From NCBI RefSeq assembly GCF_030345335.1, contig NZ_JAPVRC010000002.1, positions 186,001-250,000 of the forward strand: 64,000 nt of DNA. The letters are read 5' to 3'. This DNA comes from Halobacillus campisalis (GTDB lineage Bacteria; Bacillota; Bacilli; Bacillales; Halobacillaceae). The notes below the pieces were generated by a model. It had not been told where the DNA came from. It made no database searches and saw only the letters and a list, made by a program, of their open reading frames with translations. Shown here piece after piece: positions 57,932 through 64,000 of this stretch (positions are counted from its first letter, which is position 1; every line of letters begins with the position of its first letter). The position numbers and the translations under genes were made by a program.

Positions 57932-59088
57932 TTTTCTCCTCCTAACACAAGAGCTGTCGTTTCGCTTAAAGTGGCTCCGTTCCCTGTAACAAGGGAGAGG
58001 TTAGCGTCTTTGATTTGACGCTGATCTGCTTCGCCGCGAAGCTGATGAACGGCTTCTATGACATGAGACATCCCGCCGGCGAGGTCCGCTTGTCCAAAAC
58101 CTAGCTGGCCGCCGTGTGTATTTAATGGGAAGTCTCCGTCATGACCAAAGGTGTGATTTTTCACAAACGATCCGAATTCCCCAGGCTTACATAATCCAGC
58201 GCTTTCAAGTGTGACGGCGACAACGCTTGTGTAACAGTCATAAAGGGAGAATAAGTCGATGTCTGTAACGTTGATTTGTGCCTGTTCAAGTGCTTTTGGA
58301 ATGGAATAGCTGAACGGCAGTTGGTTGGTAGCGGGAGCTTGACTCACAGCTCGGTGGGTGATTTTCTCACCAGCTCCCTTTAAATAAACTGGCTTGTGCC
58401 GGCCGCGATTGGCATTTTCTTCGGAAGTGACGACAACGGCTGCCCCTCCAGCAACCGGCATGACGATTTCTAATAAATGAAGCGGTTCGGAAATGAGAGG
58501 AGATGCTAAGATATCTTCCACCTCTGCAGGCTTTCCGTAGAAAATGGCGTCCGGGTTCTTTTGAGCGTTGTTTCTTGCCCAGTAAGCAATGTGTGCAAAC
58601 TCTTCTTGCGTTGACCCGTACTCCTCCATGTGCTGACGTTTTAGCAGGGCGTAGGAGGTATTCGCTCCTGAAGCTCCAAACGGGACATCGAATTCACGTA
58701 TTGGATTACGGTTAGGGGAGCGCAGGGTTTCTCCTTTTTCGTTTTTATTGGCGAGCACACATACGACCGTTTCACACATTCCTGCTTCAATGGCTGCTGC
58801 TGCTCTCCAAATCATACCCGGGCCAGTCGCCCCGCCGAGGTCTACGGTGTTGGACATCGCTGGATCGATCCCTAAATATTCTGAAACCGTGGCTGGAACG
58901 TGCTGTGGTGTCTCTCCTACTTGTGGTCCGACTAGCAGGCCGTCCACTTCATCTTTAGAAATGCCTGCATCTTGAATCGCCAGCCGGACAGACTCTGCAA
59001 TTAAGCTTAACGTTGTTTTTCCTGTTGAATAACGGACAGGCTTCAGTTCTCCTATTCCGATAATCGAACCTTTAGGTCTGCGGGTCAT
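57928..59088 (-). CDS. SCP-x/Ltp2-type thiolase homologue lacking the nucleophile Cys
   Basis: A 386-residue thiolase-superfamily protein. IIGIGELKPVRYSTGKTTLSLIAES and the C-terminal DLFSLYDCYTSVVAVTLES and FPLNTHGGQLGFGQADLAGGMSHVIEAV are of the SCP-x/lipid-transfer type. Where thiolases have the nucleophilic Cys (C-x-SG before helix 3) this protein reads VDLGGATGPG (residues 82-91), so it probably cannot do ordinary thiolysis. Homologues partnered with DUF35, such as Ltp2 of actinobacterial steroid degradation, act as retro-aldolases on beta-hydroxyacyl-CoA. It shares one base with the ligase gene upstream and four with the DUF35 gene downstream, so a complex with DUF35 is likely. Confidence 0.82.
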   Translation of the reverse strand: MTRRPKGSIIGIGELKPVRYSTGKTTLSLIAESVRLAIQDAGISKDEVDGLLVGPQVGETPQHVPATVSEYLGIDPAMSNTVDLGGATGPGMIWRAAAAIEAGMCETVVCVLANKNEKGETLRSPNRNPIREFDVPFGASGANTSYALLKRQHMEEYGSTQEEFAHIAYWARNNAQKNPDAIFYGKPAEVEDILASPLISEPLHLLEIVMPVAGGAAVVVTSEENANRGRHKPVYLKGAGEKITHRAVSQAPATNQLPFSYSIPKALEQAQINVTDIDLFSLYDCYTSVVAVTLESAGLCKPGEFGSFVKNHTFGHDGDFPLNTHGGQLGFGQADLAGGMSHVIEAVHQLRGEADQRQIKDANLSLVTGNGATLSETTALVLGGEK

Positions 59089-61031
59089 TATAAGAACTCC
59101 TTTTTTGTAAGCTGTCGGAAAGACTGTAAGCTGGAAGGATTTCTTAAGGAGGCTTCATTAGTGACAACTTTTCCTAATGCGGCTGTTTTCGCAGCCCCTT
59201 CCACTTTCTTTCCATTGATGGTATGAGGAATATCGTCGACTTGATAAATTCGTTTAGGAACGTGTCTAGGAGAAGCCTTGGAACGAATTTTCTGGCGAAT
59301 ATGGTTTGCGTAATCCTCATCCAGTTGATCTGTAACGACACAAAGTACGATTTCTTCATCATTATCTTTAGGTAAGCCGAACACTAACGCATCTTCGATA
59401 CCTTCGATAAGTTCGACCACTCGATAAATTTCCGCTGTACCGATGCGGACTCCTCCTGGATTCAACGTTGTATCGGCCCGCCCATAAATAATGAAAGATT
59501 CATTTATCGTCTGTTCAGCGAGGTCTCCATGTGTCCAGATGTCTGGACGCTTTGAGAAATAACTATTCCTGTAACGTTCCTCCCCTCCTTCACCGAAAAA
59601 GGTGATCGGCATGCTAGGGAAAGGCTGGGTGCAAACTAAATCAGCTTTTTCTTCATATACAGAAGCTCCTCGTTCATCTAAAACATCAACAGCCATTCCT
59701 AAAGCTTTGCAGGGAATCTCCCCCCGGTAAACAGGGTGGACGGGTGACCCCATCACGAAGCAGCCGATGATTTCTGTTCCACCTGAAATCGATGCAAGCA
59801 GAATGTCTTCTTTTAACGTCTGATACACCCAGTCATACTGTGCTGGAGCGAGAGGGGCCCCGCAGGAAAGTACGCTTTTTAGAGAGGTAAGCGAGTGGGT
59901 GTCTTTTAATCGAGTATTTGCTTTGGCCAGCGTATCTAAATATTTAGGGCTCGTGCCAAAATGGGTCACTCCTACTTCATCAGCCAGATCCCAAAGGTGA
60001 AGGAGATTATCACGTTTAACAGGAGATCCATCATACAAAAGCAGGGCGGCTTCACTAGCTAGACCGGAAACAAGCCAGGGATACATCATCCACGCTGTAT
60101 TGGTATACCAGAATAAAACATCATCTTTGTGAAGGTCGCAATGGAATTGATGTTCTTTTACGTGCTGCAGAAGGGTGCCTCCCACTGAATGGACAATCGC
60201 TTTAGGAAGGCCGGTCGTTCCTGATGTATATAGGATATATAACGGATCGTTAAAAGCTGTCGGTGTAAAGGCAGGTTCTTCTGCGTCATTTGCACACAGC
60301 TCCTCCCAGGAAAGAGTGTTCGTTTCTGGAATTTTGGTTTGCCCATTTAATGTAATGACGGCGGATAAGTCATAGAGGCTTTTTGTTGTTTCTATGATTT
60401 TTTCCTCGATATTAAAAGCTTTTTCTTTATATTGATAAGCCAGGGTGGTGATTAATACTTTTGGTTTCACCTGACCGATTCGGTCAATAATTCCTTTGGC
60501 GCCAAAATCAGGGGAGCAGGACGTCCAAATTGCACCTAATGAAGCAGTGGCAAGTAAGGCGGCAAGACCCTGTATATCGTTTGTTGTGATTCCCGCCACA
60601 CAGTCACCTTTTTGTACACCTAAGTTTTTCAACCCTTGCTGCGCTTGAGCCACCTCTTTTTTCAGTTCTTTCAATGTCACGCTGCGATGAACTCCTGATT
60701 CGCTTGCTTCATACGCAACAATACGATCCGATGAACCTCGAAGTAGATTCTCCGTAAAATTTAACCGCGCATGTGGAAACCATTCGGCATCCGGCATAGA
60801 AGGAGAGGGAACATAAGCTCGATCCCCTTTGTGACCGATGATCCCTGCGTAATCCCACACCTTCGACCAGAATTCCTCCAAATGGGAAATTGACCAGCGG
60901 TGCAAACGTTCATATGGAAAAAGCGGCTGTTCTGCGAAATCCGCAAAGGCTTTTAAGTGAGAGTGTTCAATTCTTTCCTTAGAAGGTTCCCATACACGAG
61001 AGGAGTGGGAAGGGGTAATGGATATAGTCAT
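59088..61031 (-). CDS. Acetoacetyl-CoA synthetase-like acyl-CoA ligase
   Basis: A 647-residue ANL-family enzyme of the acetoacetate-CoA ligase group. Motifs are ILYTSGTTGLPKAIVHS (ATP loop), SISGGTEIIGCF, DIWTHGDLAE and RADTTLNPGGVRIGTAEIYRVVE, with a C-terminal catalytic Lys in HTINGKKVEG. The N-terminal half with WFPHARLNFTENLLRG is specific to the acetoacetate group. It activates an acid to its CoA ester with ATP. I chose ATG at 61031 because AAAGGAG lies 8 bases before it and inside the longer frame that opens at 61049. First gene of the operon behind the tandem SAM-I riboswitches; that control makes plain acetoacetate an uncertain substrate. Confidence 0.87.
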   Translation of the reverse strand: MTISITPSHSSRVWEPSKERIEHSHLKAFADFAEQPLFPYERLHRWSISHLEEFWSKVWDYAGIIGHKGDRAYVPSPSMPDAEWFPHARLNFTENLLRGSSDRIVAYEASESGVHRSVTLKELKKEVAQAQQGLKNLGVQKGDCVAGITTNDIQGLAALLATASLGAIWTSCSPDFGAKGIIDRIGQVKPKVLITTLAYQYKEKAFNIEEKIIETTKSLYDLSAVITLNGQTKIPETNTLSWEELCANDAEEPAFTPTAFNDPLYILYTSGTTGLPKAIVHSVGGTLLQHVKEHQFHCDLHKDDVLFWYTNTAWMMYPWLVSGLASEAALLLYDGSPVKRDNLLHLWDLADEVGVTHFGTSPKYLDTLAKANTRLKDTHSLTSLKSVLSCGAPLAPAQYDWVYQTLKEDILLASISGGTEIIGCFVMGSPVHPVYRGEIPCKALGMAVDVLDERGASVYEEKADLVCTQPFPSMPITFFGEGGEERYRNSYFSKRPDIWTHGDLAEQTINESFIIYGRADTTLNPGGVRIGTAEIYRVVELIEGIEDALVFGLPKDNDEEIVLCVVTDQLDEDYANHIRQKIRSKASPRHVPKRIYQVDDIPHTINGKKVEGAAKTAALGKVVTNEASLRNPSSLQSFRQLTKKEFL

Positions 61032-61137
61032 TGATAAATCTCCTTTCATTTAGCAAGGTAACGGGTTAGTTGTTTTATATCTTTTGTTGATTTCTCATAT
61101 AAGGTTAAGGGATTCAGTTTAATAGATACTTAAAGAA

Positions 61138-61169
61138 AAAAGCTCTCTTCACAATAAGAAGAGAGCTTT
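61138..61169 (-). terminator. Terminator of the second SAM-I riboswitch
   Basis: On the minus strand AAAGCTCTCTTC and GAAGAGAGCTTTTTT form the stem. Its 5' arm (CTCTTCTTAT) can instead pair with the 3' side of aptamer helix P1 (ATAAGAAGAG), giving the expected antiterminator. Confidence 0.9.
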
Positions 61170-61175
61170 AGACTC

Positions 61176-61282
61176 TTCTTATCGTTCAGGATTTCTCCTG
61201 CAGGAATTAGCACCTTATCAAGGTATTACTTGATGGTTGCCGGGCGTCACTGGGCCAGTCCCTCTGCCTCTCTGGATAAGAA
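61176..61282 (-). ncRNA. SAM-I (S-box) riboswitch, proximal copy
   Basis: Read on the minus strand: P1 arms TTCTTATC (61282-61275) and GATAAGAA, AGAGAGGCAGAGGGACTGGC, CAGTGACGCCCGGCAACC, GGTGCTAATTCCTGC and the closing GATAAG. These are the conserved S-box blocks in order. It is followed by an antiterminator/terminator pair and the ligase gene start 107 bases after the terminator. High SAM should stop transcription. Confidence 0.95.
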
Positions 61283-61309
61283 CAAATTATTCAGTTGAAA
61301 AAATAAAAA

Positions 61310-61339
61310 ACCCTCTCTATTTCTTGAATAGAGAGGGTA
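61310..61339 (-). terminator. Terminator of the first SAM-I riboswitch
   Basis: On the minus strand ACCCTCTCTATT and AATAGAGAGGGT form a 12-bp stem followed by TTTTTATTTTTT. An upstream TCTCTTA can pair with the P1 3' side TAAGAGA as antiterminator. Confidence 0.92.
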
Positions 61340-61351
61340 AGAGATTAAAAA

Positions 61352-61459
61352 TTCTCTTATCTTCCTGAGCAGTGCTCAGTAGGATTTGGCACCTTGCTAT
61401 TTAAAATAGCGGTTGCCGGGTTTCACAGGGCCAGTCCCTCCACCTCTCTGGATAAGAAT
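61352..61459 (-). ncRNA. SAM-I (S-box) riboswitch, distal copy
   Basis: Minus strand: TTCTTATCCAGAGAGGTGGA, GGGACTGGCCCTGTGAAACC, CCGGCAACC, AAGGTGCCAAATCC and closing GATAAGAGAA. All S-box blocks are present; it differs from the proximal copy in the P3 and P4 arms, as expected for two functional aptamers. It has its own terminator, so transcription must pass two SAM checkpoints. Confidence 0.95.
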
Positions 61460-61483
61460 ACTACGTTCATTTAATTAAGTGTC

Positions 61484-61512
61484 ATGTTAGCAGGGAAAAG
61501 CTTAGATGTCAA
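61484..61512 (-). promoter_or_regulatory. Sigma-A promoter of the SAM-riboswitch operon
   Basis: On the minus strand TTGACA (61512-61507) and TAACAT (61489-61484) are 17 bp apart. The start point near 61477 lies about 18 bases before the first aptamer, which fits a riboswitch leader. Confidence 0.85.
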
Positions 61513-61534
61513 TTGCATATTATAAAGGCTTTGT

Positions 61535-61779
61535 TAAAGTTCAGTGTTGGTATTCATATATGCTCCCTTTATTGGAAGACTCAGGTTCGAGATGTTTGCA
61601 CTGTTTCCGTTATGTTTAACAGCGGGAAGAGCTCCGGGAAATCACTCCCTTTCCGTGGGAGCGCAGTGAGCCTCCTCGAGCTTCGCTCTCCGGGGTCTCA
61701 CCAAGCACTCTCTTCCCACAGGAGTCTCGCAATTTCCCGGAGCTCTTTGCCAGTCGTTAGTAGAACGGAAACTCTTATG
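61535..61779 (+). repeat. Palindromic repeat, plus orientation, copy 3
   Basis: The core 61629-61745 begins and ends with GAGCTC like copy 1 (1956-2073) and is nearly the same throughout: CTTTCCGTGGGAGCGC, GAGCCTCCTCGAGC, GGGGTCTCACCAAGCACTC, CCCACAGGAGTCTCGCAA. Outer GTTTCCG (61603-61609) and CGGAAAC (61766-61772) and the upstream GCTCCCTTTATTGGAAGA flank are also shared with copy 1. Confidence 0.88.
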
Positions 61780-62092
61780 ACAGGACTTCAGCACCATAGA
61801 ACCCTTATGAAGTTTTTCACTCAGAACATGGCTGGCGGTAGACATAAACCCCCTCCATTCATGTAAGTGTCATACCCAAATAGAAGCAGCTTCTCTCCTT
61901 AATTAATAAACCTAAACGTAGCAATTGATTACCACGAATGCTCCAGATGTTTACGGCGCAAGCTTTGCATGAAAATGCGAACATTGAGGTTAAATACTGA
62001 GGGGCGTAACAAAGGTCTCTTGATAAAAAACTTGAGGTGGAACGCAATATCTTCATTTCGCTGGAATCGGGAAGATGCTCATTTTTATGTGA

Positions 62093-62319
62093 GGGTTCGT
62101 TTCTCACCTTCATCAAATGGGGTTGTTGGGAAGCTGCGAGACTCCCGTGGGAGAAGGATGTAGGCGAGATCCCACAGGGCTGAAAAGCCCGAGGAAGCTT
62201 GCCACTTCCCCCACAGGAAAGCGAGTAGCTTCCCAACAACCCCTAACTCTTAATAGGGCAACGAACCCTGAATATCTCGATAGCAATTCTTCAGCTATCC
62301 TGCCATATTGTTGAATAAC
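62093..62319 (-). repeat. Palindromic repeat, minus orientation, copy 3
   Basis: Enclosed by GGGTTCGTT (62093-62101) and AACGAACCC (62260-62268). The core matches 2395-2507 closely: GGTTGTTGGGAAGCTG, GACTCCCGTGGGAGAAGGA, GAGATCCCACAGGGCTG, CACAGGAAAGCGAG, CAGCTTCCC-like end. The tail ends TGCCATATTGTTGAATAAC as in the other copies. It forms an inverted pair with copy 3 of the plus orientation. Confidence 0.88.
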
Positions 62320-62550
62320 TCACTTATCAATATCAACCACCACCTTTAGCCATTATAAAAGAAAAGTGTGATTTAACGGTCGAATTCACTTGTATGTGAA
62401 TCAAATTACACCTGAGAAAACTAAATAGCATCCTCTGAATAATCACGTCTTGTATAGCTTCATAGAAATGAAAAACTACGAAGCGAATAAACTTTTAAAA
62501 AACATTTGTGTAAATTTTCAGTTTTTGATAGTATATTGTATAACATAACG

Positions 62551-62567
62551 TGTTAGAAAATATAACA
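62551..62567. promoter_or_regulatory. GlnR/TnrA box before amtB
   Basis: TGTTAGAAAATATAACA matches the consensus TGTNANAWWWTNTNACA at every fixed position. It lies only 19 bp before the start codon, so repression by GlnR is likelier than activation by TnrA. Confidence 0.75.
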
Positions 62568-62585
62568 TAAAGGGGATAGCTTCAA

Positions 62586-63848
62586 ATGGATGCAACTTTT
62601 TTGATGAACAACTTATGGATTGTCGTGTGTACGGTGCTTGTTCTGCTGATGCAGGGTGGATTTATTTTACTTGAGGCCGGATCCACGAGAATGAAGAATG
62701 CCGGGCATATTGCCGGAAAAACTGTTTTCACCGTCGGTATTGTTTCTCTCGTATTCTGGGCAGTTGGATATGGATTGATTTATGGTGAAGGAAACGCATT
62801 TATCGGCTTTTCTAATTTCTTTTATGGTGATGCAACGACTATGGGAGAGGGACTCGCGGGTTCTGTTGATTTCATGTTCCAGCTTGCGTTTGCAGCAATC
62901 GCAATGACGATTGCATTCGGTGGGTTCGCTGAGCGTGCAAAATTGATTGGTTACGTAATTTTTGCTATTTTATTTTCTATTGTCATTTACCCAGTCATTG
63001 CACACTGGATCTGGGGCGGCGGCTGGTTGGGTGAACACGGTAAACAGGACTTTGCCGGTTCCACGGTCGTTCACTTAACCGGAGCGGCAGCGGCTTTAGC
63101 TGCTACAATGATCTTGAAGCCGCGTATCGGGAAGTATAATAAAGACGGATCTTCCAATGAAATAGCTGGTCACAACCAGGTGTTCACGGCATTAGGTGTT
63201 TTACTTCTATGGGTAGGCTGGTTCGGTTTTAACGCAGGGAGTACGTTTGGAGTAGAAGATGCGTTCTTCGGCTACGTTGCATTGAACACTCAATTGGCGG
63301 CTGGTGCTGGTGCTATTGGTGCGATGCTGATGGTTTGGGCAGTTACCGGAAAAGCGGATGTGCCTACGACGTTGAATGGTGCTTTAGCCGGTCTTGTTGC
63401 CATCACTGCCTCTTGTGCTTTTGTTGAGCCATGGGCCGCTGTGATTATTGGTCTTGTAGGTGGAGCTTTCGTATTCTTCAGTATGAGATTCTTTGATAAA
63501 AGAAAAATCGACGATCCCATCTTTGCTCTTTCTGTACACGGAACAGTCGGAATCTGGGGTACGCTGTCCAATGGACTGTTTGCAACGCCTGAACTTGCGA
63601 CAGTAGGTCGTCCAGGATTGTTTTACGGCGGCGGATTTGAACAGCTTGGCGTACAGCTTCTAGGTGTTGTGGCTTGTGGTCTATATGCTTTCATCGTTTC
63701 GTGGATTATTCTGAAGGTAATGGATAAAGCCATGGGAGGTTTACGTGTTACTGAAGAAGAGGAAATCATGGGTCTTGATATCAGTGAACACGGTGGGTAT
63801 GGATACCCTGAAAACTTGACTCGTCCAGAATCCAAATCAGGAGCATAA
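62586..63848 (+). CDS. amtB: Ammonium transporter
   Basis: A 420-residue Amt-family channel with about 11 helices that conducts ammonium/ammonia. MQGGFILLEAGSTRMKNAGH, FGGFAERAKLIGY, STVVHLTGAAAALAATMILKPR (first pore His) and LSVHGTVGIWGTLSNGLFA (second pore His) are diagnostic. AAAGGGG precedes the ATG. The GlnR/TnrA box upstream shows nitrogen control. No glnK follows directly; instead another gene starts 25 bp downstream, probably in the same operon. Confidence 0.95.
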   Translation: MDATFLMNNLWIVVCTVLVLLMQGGFILLEAGSTRMKNAGHIAGKTVFTVGIVSLVFWAVGYGLIYGEGNAFIGFSNFFYGDATTMGEGLAGSVDFMFQLAFAAIAMTIAFGGFAERAKLIGYVIFAILFSIVIYPVIAHWIWGGGWLGEHGKQDFAGSTVVHLTGAAAALAATMILKPRIGKYNKDGSSNEIAGHNQVFTALGVLLLWVGWFGFNAGSTFGVEDAFFGYVALNTQLAAGAGAIGAMLMVWAVTGKADVPTTLNGALAGLVAITASCAFVEPWAAVIIGLVGGAFVFFSMRFFDKRKIDDPIFALSVHGTVGIWGTLSNGLFATPELATVGRPGLFYGGGFEQLGVQLLGVVACGLYAFIVSWIILKVMDKAMGGLRVTEEEEIMGLDISEHGGYGYPENLTRPESKSGA

Positions 63849-63872
63849 TCACGAATAAAGGAATGGATTCTT

Positions 63873-64000
63873 ATGTTCAATACGTATGAGGGATTGAAAC
63901 AATGGCGGAAAGATACCATCAGGTCTGTTGCGGATGACCATTTTCAATTAAATGCCTTCCACGATCAATTGATGTATCAGACGGTAACGATCGCAATGGA
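63873..64000 (+). CDS. Start of a gene, possibly DUF294-type nucleotidyltransferase-like
   Basis: Only the first 42 codons are in the window: MFNTYEGLKQWRKDTIRSVA, then DDHFQLNAFHDQLMYQTVTIAM. AAAGGA lies 9 bases before the ATG. The charged helical N-terminus and place after amtB recall the DUF294/CBS (GlnD-like) proteins that follow some amt genes, but too little is visible to be sure. Confidence 0.5.
   Translation, partial: MFNTYEGLKQWRKDTIRSVADDHFQLNAFHDQLMYQTVTIAM

Noticed and set aside
61513-61866. 117-codon open frame on the plus strand
   Set aside because: It crosses the palindromic repeat and has no start signal.

Overview
The window looks like chromosomal DNA of a moderately halophilic, spore-forming Bacillaceae (Halobacillus or a close relative). 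This is inferred from gene content and style, not from a marker gene: CotS/CotSA spore-coat proteins, YueI, YdbS/YdbT, strong AAGGAGG ribosome sites, TTG/GTG starts, Rex/CcpA/GlnR-type operators, S-box riboswitches, and the GCTTTCC...GGAGTCTC palindromic repeats common in bacilli. I saw no rRNA, tRNA, CRISPR array, transposase or prophage gene.

Layout. 1-3.7 kb: class I fructose-bisphosphate aldolase (fda), a YhfK-like NAD(P)-binding protein, a pair of palindromic repeats and a VanW-domain protein. 3.9-10.2 kb: divergent spore-coat/polysaccharide block, cotS-cotSA on the minus strand and UDP-glucose dehydrogenase, sugar-1-phosphate nucleotidylyltransferase and UDP-glucuronate 4-epimerase-like genes on the plus strand, matching the B. 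subtilis cotS/ytc set. 10.3-16.8 kb: lactate permease behind two Rex boxes, purT, a second repeat pair, an aldehyde dehydrogenase and a TspO-like membrane protein. 17-25.9 kb: a complete beta-1,3-glucan (laminarin-type) locus: ABC importer, LacI regulator, GH1 beta-glucosidase and a large secreted GH16 enzyme, with three copies of one operator. 26-31.3 kb: SDR, CoA-disulfide reductase/rhodanese behind a CstR-like operator, a DUF1643-like protein fused to a PD-(D/E)XK-like region with a decayed 5' copy 2.2 kb upstream, and a VOC protein. 31.4-39.1 kb: MFS carrier, DUF5412-like protein, a truncated hydrolase, two tiny membrane proteins, an ABC-2 exporter with XRE/DUF2975 pair, and YdbS plus a YdbT homologue split in two. 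39.2-54.3 kb: aldo/keto reductase, then a galactoside locus: YesN/YesM-type two-component system, ABC importer and three beta-galactosidases of three different families (GH2, GH42, GH35). 54.6-55.6 kb: tiny ORFs and yueI. 55.9-61.5 kb (minus strand): sodium:solute symporter, a 31-residue membrane peptide, DUF35 protein, SCP-x-type thiolase homologue and acetoacetyl-CoA synthetase-like ligase, all behind a promoter and two consecutive SAM-I riboswitches, each with its own terminator. 61.5-64 kb: a third repeat pair, amtB with a GlnR/TnrA box, and the start of another gene.

How it fits together. Two glycan-use loci (beta-glucan; galactan/galactoside) each combine an importer, a regulator and several hydrolases; both importer operons carry near-consensus cre sites, suggesting CcpA control. 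The most unusual unit is the tandem-SAM-riboswitch operon: uptake, CoA activation and a thiolase-like/DUF35 pair lacking the thiolase nucleophile Cys are not known methionine genes, which suggests a sulfur- or methyl-linked acid as substrate. A second structural theme is a palindromic element that occurs three times as inverted (head-to-head) pairs.
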